DNA from: Syntrophales bacterium
Lineage (GTDB): Bacteria > Desulfobacterota > Syntrophia > Syntrophales > PHBD01
DNA length: 64,000 nucleotides
Assembly (NCBI GenBank): GCA_035363115.1
Contig: DAOSEM010000001.1
Span: 372,001 to 436,000, forward strand
Direction of reading: 5' to 3'
Shown here: in pieces, positions 43,296-51,404 of the stretch
Position numbering within the stretch: position 1 is the first letter of the stretch
Layout of the letters: every line of letters starts with the position of its first letter
Program-made: the position numbers and the translations under genes
The notes under the pieces: generated by a model
Databases searched by the model: none
The model's input: only the letters and a program-made list of their open reading frames with translations
What the model was told of the DNA's origin: nothing

Positions 43296-44954
43296 ATGTC
43301 TTTCCAGCGGATCTGGCACAAGAGCTACCCGCCGGGTGTTCCGGCGGAGATCGATTTCGACCGCATCACCATGCCCGAGGCCCTCACAAGGTCGGCCTCG
43401 CGGTTTCCTGACAATCCCGCCCTGATCTATTTCGGCACCGTCATCACCTACCGGGAACTGGAAAGCCTGGTCAACCGGTTTGCCAGGGCCCTGCGATCCC
43501 TGGGGGTCAAAAAAGGCGACAAGGTGTCCATGGTCCTGCCCAACATCCCCCAGATTGTAATCGCCGAATACGCGGCGTTCCGCATCGGGGCGGTCAACGT
43601 CATGAACAACCCTCTGTATACGGAGCACGAGCTGGCCCACCAGTTCAACGACTCCGAGTCCACCGTCGTGGTCACCCTGGACCTGTTCCACGCGCTGGCC
43701 AGGAAACTCCAGGACATCACGGGAGCGAAGAAGGTCATCCTCTGCGGCCTGGCCGATTATCTCCCGGAACCGCTGAAACCCTTCTTCCCGCCGGCGGACG
43801 TCCCGGCCGCGGAGGGGATGTACCGGTTCATGGACCTGATCGGTCCCCAGCCGGACGATCCCGTCCCGAACGAGGCCTCCCTGGAGGACCTGGGGGCCCT
43901 CATCTACACGGGCGGGACGACGGGCCTCAGCAAGGGTGTCATGCTGAGCCACGCCAACATCTCTTTCAACACCCAGCAGTTTCGGAGCTGGTTCGTCGAC
44001 TCCAGGGACGGCGAAGAAAGAACCCTGGCCATCTTCCCCTTCTTTCACGCCGCCGGCTGGACGGGGCTCCAGAACACGTCCATCTATGCGGGCTGGGCGG
44101 ACGTCCTCGTTCCCCGGCCGGAACCGGACCGGATCATGGACCTCCTGGAAAAATTCAAGCCCACGTTTCTGCCGGGCGTTTCCACGATTTTCGTGGCCCT
44201 CCTGAACAGCGAACGGTTCCAGAAGATGGACCTGTCCTTCGTGAAGGCCTACCTCACCGGGTCGGCACCCATGGCGGTGGAAACCATCAAGATGCTCAAG
44301 GATCGCCGGAACGTACCCCTGGTGAACGTATACGGCCTCACGGAGATCACCCCCATGGGGACGGCGACGCCCTGGGGCGGTGACGAAAAGCCCGGCACCG
44401 TCGGGATTCCCTTCCCCAACACGGACCTCAAGATCGTGGACCTCGAGACGGGAAAGACGGAAGTGAAGCAGGGCGAGGCCGGCGAGATCTGCTTCAAGGG
44501 GCCCCAGGTCATGATGGGGTACTACAAGAATCCGGAAGAGACGTCCAAAGTCCTGATCGACGGTTGGCTCTACACGGGCGACATCGGGGTCATGGACGAG
44601 GATGGGTACGTCACCATCGTCGACCGGAAGAAGGACATGATCCTGGCCAGTGGATTCAACATCTATCCCAAGGAGATCGACGAGCTCCTGATGACGCACC
44701 CGAAAGTCCTCGAGGTGTGCACCATCGGGGTCCCGGACGCCTATCGGGGAGAGACGGTGAAGACCTTCGTGGTCGTCAAGCCGGGGCAGACCATGACGGA
44801 GGAGGACGTGACGTCCTTCTGCCGCCAGACCCTGGCGGCCTACAAGATTCCGAAAATGGTGGAGTTCCTGGAGACGCTGCCGAAGAGCGCCGTCGGGAAG
44901 ATCCTGCGCCGGGAGCTCCGGGACCTGGAGATGAAGAAGATGGGAAAGGCCTGA
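43296..44954 (+). CDS. Long-chain-type AMP-forming acyl-CoA synthetase (ligase 4)
   Basis: A 552-residue ligase and close paralog of ligase 3. Motifs are IYTGGTTGLSKGVMLSHAN, VYGLTEITPMGT, GWLYTGDIGVMDEDGYVT, KDMILASGFNIYP and catalytic Lys535 in AVGKILRREL. The FQRIWHKSY start is shared with ligase 3, so the pair arose by duplication. It probably acts on fatty acids of a different length or branching. Confidence 0.93.
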   Translation: MSFQRIWHKSYPPGVPAEIDFDRITMPEALTRSASRFPDNPALIYFGTVITYRELESLVNRFARALRSLGVKKGDKVSMVLPNIPQIVIAEYAAFRIGAVNVMNNPLYTEHELAHQFNDSESTVVVTLDLFHALARKLQDITGAKKVILCGLADYLPEPLKPFFPPADVPAAEGMYRFMDLIGPQPDDPVPNEASLEDLGALIYTGGTTGLSKGVMLSHANISFNTQQFRSWFVDSRDGEERTLAIFPFFHAAGWTGLQNTSIYAGWADVLVPRPEPDRIMDLLEKFKPTFLPGVSTIFVALLNSERFQKMDLSFVKAYLTGSAPMAVETIKMLKDRRNVPLVNVYGLTEITPMGTATPWGGDEKPGTVGIPFPNTDLKIVDLETGKTEVKQGEAGEICFKGPQVMMGYYKNPEETSKVLIDGWLYTGDIGVMDEDGYVTIVDRKKDMILASGFNIYPKEIDELLMTHPKVLEVCTIGVPDAYRGETVKTFVVVKPGQTMTEEDVTSFCRQTLAAYKIPKMVEFLETLPKSAVGKILRRELRDLEMKKMGKA

Positions 44955-44979
44955 CGTCCCGGGCCTTTGAACGATTCCG

Positions 44980-44998
44980 CCGGCCCTTCGGGGGCCGG
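44980..44998 (+). terminator. Short G+C hairpin after ligase 4
   Basis: CCGGCCC-TTCGG-GGGCCGG forms a 7-bp stem, with no T-run. It lies 26 bases after the ligase 4 stop and may only attenuate transcription into ligase 5. Confidence 0.4.
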
Positions 44999-45025
44999 CC
45001 TTGCGCAGATTGAAAGGAGAATACG

Positions 45026-46696
45026 ATGATTCTGGCATCACAGGAAACGATCCGCCGGTGGACCGACGCGGGGGCATGGGGACACAAGACACTGCTCGAT
45101 CACTTCCGTTTTCACGTCCGCAAGACGCCCGACAAGATCTGCCTGGTCGATCCATTGAACAAGGAAGCACTCGTGGGATTGAAGCCGGAGAAGCTGACCT
45201 ACGCGGAGCTCGCCAAAGCCGCCGACGCCGTGGCCGAAGGGCTCCTGACGAAGGGGTACGGGAAAGACGACATCTTCATGGTCCAGCTTCCGAACACCTG
45301 GGAACTGGCCATGCTGTACCTTGCCATTTCCCGAATGGGCGGGCTCATTTCCCCCATGCCGATGCAGTGGCGGGCCTCGGAGCTGGAGTTCATCGCAGGG
45401 ATCACGGAGGCCAAGGCCATCCTGACGGTCGAATCCTTCGGGAATTTCAGCCACGGGGAGATGGCGGAGAAGGTCAAGGCGAAGCAGGCCACGATCCGGG
45501 AGATCATCTACCTGCCGGAGATCCGGGAGATGACCAAGGGGCCCGTGACGGGGAAACTCAACGATATCGTAATCGACGCGAACGATGTCTTCACCCTTTC
45601 CTGGTCGTCCGGGACGGAAGCGGAGCCCAAGGGATGCCCGCTATCGCACAACAACTGGATCTGCCAGGCGAACCTGTGCTTCGAAATGGCCCCCATCTCC
45701 TGGGGAGACAACCTGATCACGGCGGGGCCGCTGGTGAACATGGCCTCCATCGGGACGGTCTATATTCCCTGGCTCATCGGTGGCGGGAAGCTCGTCCTTC
45801 ACCACCCCTTCGACGGCCCCTCGTTCGTCATGCAGCTCATGGCGGAAGAGATCCACTACACCCTGCTGGTGCCGGCCGTGGTGAATGCCCTTCTGAAGCA
45901 CCCCATGGTGGACAAGTTCGACTTCAGCAAGATGAGGGCCATCACGATCGGCGCCGCCCCGCCGTCCCTGTGGTCGGTGCAGGAGCTGAAGCGCCGCTGG
46001 GGCATCGACTTTGCCAACATCTGGGGGCAGAACGAGGGGACGGCCAACGTGGCCAGCGGCTACGACATCCCCGACATGGAGATGCGGCTGGACCACTTCC
46101 TCTTCAACGGCCCGGGGAGCAGGTGGACGAAGACGGGCACCCTGATGGCCAAGTACGTTTCCATGAAGCTGATCAACGCAGCCATTCCCGGCGGGCCGAA
46201 GAAGGAGGGAGATGTCGGGGAGCTGTGGTACCGTGGGCCCAACGTGATTCCCGGCTACTTCAAGCGGCCCGACCTGACGGCCAAGGCCTTCGATGCGGAG
46301 GGCTACTTCAACACGGGCGACCTCTTCCAACTGAAGGACAACGAGTGCATTGGCTTCTTCGAGCGGTCCAAGGACATCATCATCCGGGGCGGCTTCAACG
46401 TCAGCGCCCAGGAGGTGGAGAACATGGTCCTCGGCCACCCGAAGGTCCTCGACGCCGCGGCCGTGGCCATGCCCGACGAGGTCCTCGGGGAGCGGACCTG
46501 CGTCTATGTGGTTCCCAAGCCCGGCGAAACGGTGACCCTCGAGGAGGTCGTGGCGTTCATGAAGGATAAGGGACTCGCGGTATACAAGATTCCCGAGCGC
46601 CTGGAGATCATCGACGCCATCCCGCGCAATCCCGTGGGAAAGATCCTCAAGAAGGTCCTGAGGGAGGACATCAAGAAGAAGATGGACACACCCTGA
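45026..46696 (+). CDS. AMP-forming acyl-CoA synthetase (ligase 5)
   Basis: A 556-residue ANL ligase with an atypical P-loop: LSWSSGTEAEPKGCPLSH, where Glu-Ala replaces the usual Thr-Gly. The rest is normal: NIWGQNEGT, YFNTGDLFQL, KDIIIRGGFNVSAQEVEN and catalytic Lys539 in PVGKILKKVL. Unlike ligases 3 and 4 it resembles cyclohexanecarboxylate/benzoate-type or other short-acid ligases in that P-loop, but the substrate is not certain. It precedes a compound repeat region. Confidence 0.88.
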   Translation: MILASQETIRRWTDAGAWGHKTLLDHFRFHVRKTPDKICLVDPLNKEALVGLKPEKLTYAELAKAADAVAEGLLTKGYGKDDIFMVQLPNTWELAMLYLAISRMGGLISPMPMQWRASELEFIAGITEAKAILTVESFGNFSHGEMAEKVKAKQATIREIIYLPEIREMTKGPVTGKLNDIVIDANDVFTLSWSSGTEAEPKGCPLSHNNWICQANLCFEMAPISWGDNLITAGPLVNMASIGTVYIPWLIGGGKLVLHHPFDGPSFVMQLMAEEIHYTLLVPAVVNALLKHPMVDKFDFSKMRAITIGAAPPSLWSVQELKRRWGIDFANIWGQNEGTANVASGYDIPDMEMRLDHFLFNGPGSRWTKTGTLMAKYVSMKLINAAIPGGPKKEGDVGELWYRGPNVIPGYFKRPDLTAKAFDAEGYFNTGDLFQLKDNECIGFFERSKDIIIRGGFNVSAQEVENMVLGHPKVLDAAAVAMPDEVLGERTCVYVVPKPGETVTLEEVVAFMKDKGLAVYKIPERLEIIDAIPRNPVGKILKKVLREDIKKKMDTP

Positions 46697-46740
46697 CGCC
46701 CGCCGGGAGACCACGGCTGCGTTCGGGCGCGGTACAAAAA

Positions 46741-46966
46741 ATGTGGGAGGGGGCTTCCCTCGCGCTCCGCTGTCGACGTCCGGGAAAGCCGGAGGGATGG
46801 GAAAAAGTCCTGTTGCTCCTCTGGATACCCCCTTCCGTGCCCCCGCAGTTGGCCGGTTCGGTCGGGGCGCGGGGGCTGCCGCGGGGGCGTGCCGCCGTCG
46901 CGGCCATTTTTCCCGCGATCCGTCGTCGACGGTTTGTCAGGCAAGAGGGGTGGGAAAAAAGTCCTG
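46741..46966. repeat. G+C-rich intergenic repeat block, left part
   Basis: Two ~50-base direct repeats (GGGAAAAAGTCCTGTTGCTC..., about 46799-46848, and a near copy at 46950-47002), 152 bases apart, flank a short block (46869-46902, GCGGGGGCTGCCGCGGGG start) that also occurs in inverted form at 55237-55270. GGGAGGGGGCTTCCCTCGCG at 46745-46764 repeats the end of the palindromic element at 54871. No open frame here looks like a gene. Confidence 0.7.
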
Positions 46967-47192
46967 TTGCTCCTCTGGAAACCCCCGGTCGCGCCCCCGC
47001 GGACTTTGGTCGGGGAGAGGGGGCTTCCCGGAGCGCGAATAGCGGCTTTTTCGGGGCACCCTGCCGTCGCAGCGCAGCGCCCGCAAAGTCATCTGTCTGA
47101 GCACCGTCCGGTGCGAGTTATGACTTTGCAGCGGAGCGAGACGATGCAGGGTCGAAAAAACGCTTCTGAGCGCGAGGGAAGACCCCCTCCCG
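46967..47192 (+). repeat. ~226-bp palindromic intergenic element, copy A
   Basis: The same ~225-base sequence, roughly 92 to 95% identical by eye, occurs as the reverse complement at 54871-55095. The element is itself an imperfect inverted repeat: GCAAAGTCAT (47082-47091) pairs with ATGACTTTGC (47120-47129) with an inner GCACCG/CGGTGC pair. Beyond that, TTCCC...CTTTTTCGGGGCACCCTGC mirrors GCAGGGTCGAAAAAACG...GGGAA. The ends GGGGGCTTCCC and GGGAAGACCCCC look like terminal inverted repeats. This layout resembles a MITE or REP-type non-coding element. Confidence 0.8.
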
Positions 47193-47255
47193 CCATCCGA
47201 CCCTCAAATGGCGGCTGGTTCTGTTTCATAAATAAGGAAAATGGAGGTGGACGAC

Positions 47256-48881
47256 ATGATGGATTATCCGCTCCTGCTGACGACGTTCATGACCCGGACG
47301 GCGAAATTCTTCCCGAAGAAGGAGATCGTCTCCGTCTATCCCGAGGAAAACTTCCGCTACACCTATGCCGATTATTACCGGCGGACCTGCCAGCTGGCCC
47401 ACGCCCTGAAGTCCCTGGGAGTGAAGAAGGGCGACCGGGTGGCCAGCATGGCCCTCAACAGCCACCGCCACCTGGAGCTGTATTTCGGCGTTCCCTGCAT
47501 GGGGGCGGCCCTGCACACGGTGAACTTCCGCCTGCCGCCGCATCACCTGGCATACATCCTGAACCATGCGGAGGATCAGGTGGTCTTCGTGGACGAGGAC
47601 CTGGTCTTCTTCCTGGAGATGATCAAAGACCAGCTCAAGACGGTGAAGCATTTCGTGATCCTTTCGCAGACAGGCAAGATGCCGCAGACGTCGCTCAGCC
47701 CGGTCACGCTGTACGACGACCTGATCGCCCCCTTCCCGGAAACCTTCGACTGGCCGATGGACCTCTCCGAGTGGGATCCGGCACTCATCTGCTACACTTC
47801 CGCCACGACGGGGGACCCGAAGGGAGTCGTTTACAGCCACCGGGGCATTGTGATGCACACCTATGCCGCCTGCTGCACCCTCGGCACCATGGAGAGTGAC
47901 TGCTGTCTCCACGTCGTGCCCATGTTCCACGCCAACGCCTGGGGCGTTCCCTTCGCCTGCATGGCCCTGGGCTGCAAGCAGGTCCTCCCGGGACGGGAGC
48001 TTCTGAACATGGAGAAGATCTGCCGGATGATCGCCGACGAGAAGGTCACCTTCACCGCCGGCGTGCCGACGATCTGGATGATGCTCTACCAGTACCTGGA
48101 GGCGGGAGGGTGGTATGACTTCTCCTCTCTCAAGGGCATCTTCTCCGGCGGCTCGGCCTGTCCGCGATTTCTCATGGAGGGCCTCAACGAAAAGTACGGA
48201 TTCCCCATCCACCAGGCCTACGGAATGACGGAGACGACGCCCCTGGTCCTGGCGGCGATCCCGAAAAGCGGCATGGAGGGCCTGTCCCAGCAGGAGATGT
48301 ACGACATCAAATCCAGCGCGGGACTCCTGGTGCCGGGGCTGGAGATGCGGATCGTCGACGAACGGGGCCGGGACGTCCCCATGGACGGCACGTCCTGGGG
48401 GGAGATCCTGCTCCGGGGCCCCTGGATCGCCCGGGAATACTACAAGGATCCCGAGCGGTCGGCCCCCGTTTTTGCCGGCGGGTGGCTCCACACGGGAGAC
48501 GTGGGGACCATCGACCCGAACGGATATGTCCGCCTGGTAGACCGGACGAAGGACCTCGTGAAAAGCGGCGGCGAGTGGATCTCATCGGTGGACCTGGAGA
48601 ACCTCATCATGGCCCATCCCAAGGTCCTCGAGGCGGCAATTATCGGGATCCCCGACGAGAAGTGGTCCGAGCGGCCCCTGGGCTGCATCGTCGTCAAGCC
48701 CGGGGAGACGCTTGCCACATCGGAGATCAGGGACTTTCTCAAGGACCGGGTCAAGGCCGACTGGTGGATTCCCAAGCAGTTTGCCTTTATTGATGCGATT
48801 CCCAAGACGAGCGTCGGCAAGTTCAGCAAGCGCGACCTCCGGCAGATGCATGCGGAGGGGAAGCTGACGCTGACGCCGTGA
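47256..48881 (+). CDS. AMP-forming medium/long-chain acyl-CoA synthetase (ligase 6)
   Basis: A 541-residue ANL ligase. Motifs are CYTSATTGDPKGVVYSHRG, AYGMTETTPL, GWLHTGDVGTIDPNGYVR, VKSGGEWISSVDLEN and catalytic Lys522 in SVGKFSKRDL. The VYSHRG segment and the SGGEWIS hinge resemble the AlkK-type medium-chain fatty acid ligases. I chose the ATG at 47256, which has GGAGG 8 bases upstream; the ATG at 47241 has poor spacing. It is the last gene of the ligase series, after the repeat block. Confidence 0.92.
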   Translation: MMDYPLLLTTFMTRTAKFFPKKEIVSVYPEENFRYTYADYYRRTCQLAHALKSLGVKKGDRVASMALNSHRHLELYFGVPCMGAALHTVNFRLPPHHLAYILNHAEDQVVFVDEDLVFFLEMIKDQLKTVKHFVILSQTGKMPQTSLSPVTLYDDLIAPFPETFDWPMDLSEWDPALICYTSATTGDPKGVVYSHRGIVMHTYAACCTLGTMESDCCLHVVPMFHANAWGVPFACMALGCKQVLPGRELLNMEKICRMIADEKVTFTAGVPTIWMMLYQYLEAGGWYDFSSLKGIFSGGSACPRFLMEGLNEKYGFPIHQAYGMTETTPLVLAAIPKSGMEGLSQQEMYDIKSSAGLLVPGLEMRIVDERGRDVPMDGTSWGEILLRGPWIAREYYKDPERSAPVFAGGWLHTGDVGTIDPNGYVRLVDRTKDLVKSGGEWISSVDLENLIMAHPKVLEAAIIGIPDEKWSERPLGCIVVKPGETLATSEIRDFLKDRVKADWWIPKQFAFIDAIPKTSVGKFSKRDLRQMHAEGKLTLTP

Positions 48882-48886
48882 TTGTT

Positions 48887-49009
48887 GAGGCTGTTGAAAA
48901 AAGGTGTCTGCTGCGTTGCCCTCATCCCGCCCCGCTCAACGTACGATCCGGTACGCCTTGCGGTCCGGGATTTCGGGCGCCTTGCATTCAACCCTTTTTG
49001 AACAGCCTC
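48887..49009. repeat. 123-bp palindromic intergenic element
   Basis: GAGGCTGTTGAAAAAAGG (48887-48904) is mirrored by CCTTTTTGAACAGCCTC (48993-49009). The middle has a CGTAC/GTACG stem (about 48939-48954). The element starts 5 bases after the ligase 6 stop. Similar GGCTGTTGAAAAA-type palindromes are, from memory, common in intergenic regions of Deltaproteobacteria. It may act as a bidirectional terminator or be a MITE-like element. Confidence 0.75.
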
Positions 49010-49124
49010 CGGCAATCAGTCGCAAAACGATGCTCCTGCTTCTCCGGGGTTCCCCGGCAACGCCCCCGCGGGAATCGGTCGGTCACCGGGTTCAGGGGGT
49101 GTTACAGTGGAAGCGGTTTTCTCC

Positions 49125-49153
49125 TTGCCTGTAAAGGGCTTTTTGCCTATAAT
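49125..49153 (+). promoter_or_regulatory. Sigma-70-type promoter of the YtfJ-like gene
   Basis: TTGCCT (49125-49130), a 17-base spacer and a perfect TATAAT (49148-49153), 108 bases upstream of the start codon at 49262. It is the clearest promoter in the window. A CTTCTCCGGGGTTCCCCGGC-like stretch (49029-49076) before it resembles the repeat at 46967. Confidence 0.75.
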
Positions 49154-49261
49154 CGGCCCGCTTCCGCAGGAGGGACCCCGGCCTGGGTAAAGGCTGCGCC
49201 ATCCGGTTGGTGGCGCGAGGGGTGCGGCGGCAAATACAACCATTCACACGGAGGCATCATC

Positions 49262-49795
49262 ATGAAGAAAGCGTTGGTTTTTTGTGCGGCGATCCTTTTC
49301 CTTCTTGGATCGACGGCCGTTGCGGCGGAGTTGAAGGTTGGCGCCAAGGCGTCGGATTTCAGTTTCAAGGACTCGAAGGGGAAGGCCTACAGCCTGAGCT
49401 CTCCGGAACTGGCCGGCAAGGTCGTTTCGATTTTTTATGCCGATCCGGGCTCCAAGGACATGAACAACGAGGCCCAGGCCGCCCTCAAGACGGCTCCCGG
49501 CATCGAGCGGAACACGAAGTACAAGGGGCTCGGCGTGGTCAACCTGAAGGCGAGCGTGCTTCCCGATTTCCTTCTCAAAAAGGCCATCGCCAGCAAGCAG
49601 AAGGAAGCACCCGATGCGATCATCCTCATGGACCCCGATTACTCCATGCTGAACGCCTGGGGTCTCACGAACAAGGTCTCCAACGTGATCGTCCTCGATA
49701 AGCAGCGGACATGCCGCTACATCTACAAGGGCAAGCTTCCGAAGGCCGAGATCGACAAGCTGATCAATGTGATCAAGGAATATCAGAACAAATAA
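49262..49795 (+). CDS. YtfJ-like secreted thioredoxin-fold protein
   Basis: A 177-residue periplasmic protein with a signal peptide (KKALVFCAAILFLLGSTAVAA). The mature part has a thioredoxin-like order: LKVGAKASDFSFKDSKGKAY, then VVSIFYADPGSKDMN, KYKGLGVVNLKASV, and NVIVLDKQRTCRYIYKGKL at the C-terminal strand. No CxxC is present, so it is not a classical oxidoreductase. It resembles the YtfJ family of unknown function. The ATG at 49262 has GGAGG 7 bases upstream. A terminator follows and a good promoter lies upstream, so this is a single-gene unit. Confidence 0.8.
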   Translation: MKKALVFCAAILFLLGSTAVAAELKVGAKASDFSFKDSKGKAYSLSSPELAGKVVSIFYADPGSKDMNNEAQAALKTAPGIERNTKYKGLGVVNLKASVLPDFLLKKAIASKQKEAPDAIILMDPDYSMLNAWGLTNKVSNVIVLDKQRTCRYIYKGKLPKAEIDKLINVIKEYQNK

Positions 49796-49818
49796 CGGCC
49801 CGCGGGCCGATCGCAACC

Positions 49819-49873
49819 AATCCCCCTTCCTTCAGCCCCGGACATGACGGCGATGGAAGGGGGATTTCTTTTT
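49819..49873 (+). terminator. Rho-independent terminator after the YtfJ-like gene
   Basis: AATCCCCCTTCC (49819-49830) pairs perfectly with GGAAGGGGGATT (49855-49866), with a 24-nt loop, then TCTTTTT. Confidence 0.85.
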
Positions 49874-49930
49874 CCCGTCCCTTTTGATACAGGGAGCGGA
49901 CGGATTCAGACAAAGGAGTCGGCAAGATCC

Positions 49931-50779
49931 ATGGCAGCCATCATCGACGGAAAGGCGGTGGCGCAGGCGGTCCGCGAGGAATTGCGGGAGAAGGCGGCGC
50001 TCCTGAAGGAAACGAGGGGTATTGCCCCGGGACTGGCGGTCATCCTCGTAGGCGACGATCCGGCATCCCAGGTCTATGTCCGGGGAAAAAGGAAGGCCTG
50101 TGACGAGGCGGGGTTTCTCTCCCGGGAATACCGGTTGCCGGCGGAGACCCCGGAGGCGGAGGTCCTGCGCATCATCGGGGAGCTGAATGCGGATCCGAAG
50201 ATTCACGGGATCCTCGTCCAGATGCCTGTGCCCACCCAGATCCGTCCCGAGGCGGTCGTCGAGTCGATTGACCCGCGGAAGGACGTGGACGGCCTTCACC
50301 CTTTCAACGTGGGGCGCCTCTTCTCGGGCGATCCGTTCCACAAGGCCTGCACGCCTTCCGGGGTCATCGAGCTCCTGGACCGGTACGGAATCCTCATTGA
50401 GGGGAAGGAGGCCGTCATCGTGGGGCGGAGCAACCTTGTCGGCAAGCCCCTGTCCCTGTTGCTTCTGGCCAGGAACGCAACCGTCACGATCTGCCACACC
50501 CGGACACGGGATCTCGGAGCGGTGTGTCGCCGGGCGGAGATCCTGGTGGCCGCGGCGGGCAAGGCCGGGATGATCCGGGGCGACATGGTCCGCGACGGCG
50601 CCGTCGTGATCGATGTGGGCATCAACCGCGTCGAAGGCAGGCTGCTGGGTGACGTGTCCTTCCAGGATGCGGAGCCCCGGGCATCCTGGATCACCCCGGT
50701 GCCGGGCGGCGTCGGACCCATGACAATCGCCATGCTCCTGGCGAACACGTACCGGGCGGCGGAGCGGGCAGCGGAATAA
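49931..50779 (+). CDS. folD: Bifunctional methylenetetrahydrofolate dehydrogenase / cyclohydrolase
   Basis: A 282-residue FolD, which interconverts 5,10-methylene-THF and 10-formyl-THF. The catalytic Lys is in VYVRGKRKACDEAG. Other marks are LVQMPVPTQI, the KDVDGLHPFN motif, CTPSGVIELL, GRSNLVGKPLSLLL (NADP binding) and TPVPGGVGPMTIAML. I chose the ATG at 49931, which gives the standard N-terminus MAAIIDGKAVAQ; an earlier in-frame ATG at 49844 lies inside the preceding terminator hairpin. It may form a unit with the acetyltransferase 22 bases downstream. Confidence 0.95.
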   Translation: MAAIIDGKAVAQAVREELREKAALLKETRGIAPGLAVILVGDDPASQVYVRGKRKACDEAGFLSREYRLPAETPEAEVLRIIGELNADPKIHGILVQMPVPTQIRPEAVVESIDPRKDVDGLHPFNVGRLFSGDPFHKACTPSGVIELLDRYGILIEGKEAVIVGRSNLVGKPLSLLLLARNATVTICHTRTRDLGAVCRRAEILVAAAGKAGMIRGDMVRDGAVVIDVGINRVEGRLLGDVSFQDAEPRASWITPVPGGVGPMTIAMLLANTYRAAERAAE

Positions 50780-50801
50780 AGGTCGCGGCGGGACGGAAGC
50801 C

Positions 50802-51404
50802 ATGAAATCGCTCAGGAATCTCTTCAGCCGGCGGAAGGATGCCTTTTATACCCGGGACTGGCTCCGGGAGCCCTACGCGGAGATCGGCGCCCACACCTAC
50901 GGAAAGCCGGAAGTGGTGCAGTTCCATGGCGCCGAGGCGCACCTGAAGATCGGGAAATTCTGTTCCATCGCCGGATCCGTGACGATCTTCCTCGGCGGAG
51001 ACCACCGGACCGACTGGGTGACGACCTATCCCTTTCCCGTCCTGTCGGCTTTTTGGCCCTCCGTGCCGTCAATCCCCAACTCGGCCGTCACCAAGGGCGA
51101 CGTGGTCATCGGCAACGACGTCTGGATCGGCTTCGGGGCCATGATCCTCTCCGGCGTGACCATTGGCGACGGCGCCGTCATCGGTGCCCGGGCTGTGGTG
51201 GCCTCCGACGTCGAGCCCTACACGGTGGCCGTGGGCAACCCCGCTCGGCTGGCGAGCCGGCGCTTCGACGACGCGACCGTTTCCCGGTTTCTCCGGATCC
51301 GATGGTGGGACTGGCCCGACGATGTCATCGCCGAGCGGATCCCCCTTCTCTGCAGCGGCGATATCCGGTCGTTTCTCGACCGCTTCGACCCGGACGGCCG
51401 ATGA
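50802..51404 (+). CDS. CatB-type hexapeptide-repeat acetyltransferase
   Basis: A 200-residue left-handed beta-helix acetyltransferase of the xenobiotic (XAT/CatB) group. It has KIGKFCSIAGSV, the GDHRTDWVTTYPF segment that contains the catalytic His, and hexapeptide turns (VVIGNDVWIGFGAMILSG, VTIGDGAVIGARAVVASDV) followed by the GNPARL motif that caps the helix. It uses acetyl-CoA to acetylate a hydroxyl group, probably on a sugar. Its stop overlaps the start of the SGNH hydrolase (ATGA), so the two act together. Confidence 0.88.
   Translation: MKSLRNLFSRRKDAFYTRDWLREPYAEIGAHTYGKPEVVQFHGAEAHLKIGKFCSIAGSVTIFLGGDHRTDWVTTYPFPVLSAFWPSVPSIPNSAVTKGDVVIGNDVWIGFGAMILSGVTIGDGAVIGARAVVASDVEPYTVAVGNPARLASRRFDDATVSRFLRIRWWDWPDDVIAERIPLLCSGDIRSFLDRFDPDGR

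Noticed and set aside
46741..47192. Possible CRISPR array or small gene
   Set aside because: The repeats are few, unequal and palindromic, spacing is irregular, and no cas genes are present. Frames here are low-complexity Arg/Pro/Gly.
48878..49261. Upstream extension of the YtfJ-like gene
   Set aside because: It would cross a palindromic repeat and the TATAAT promoter. The ATG at 49262 has a ribosome site and a signal peptide.
51053..51400. Upstream extension of the SGNH hydrolase frame
   Set aside because: It reads through the acetyltransferase gene in another frame. The ATG at 51401 gives a membrane helix and an ATGA overlap.
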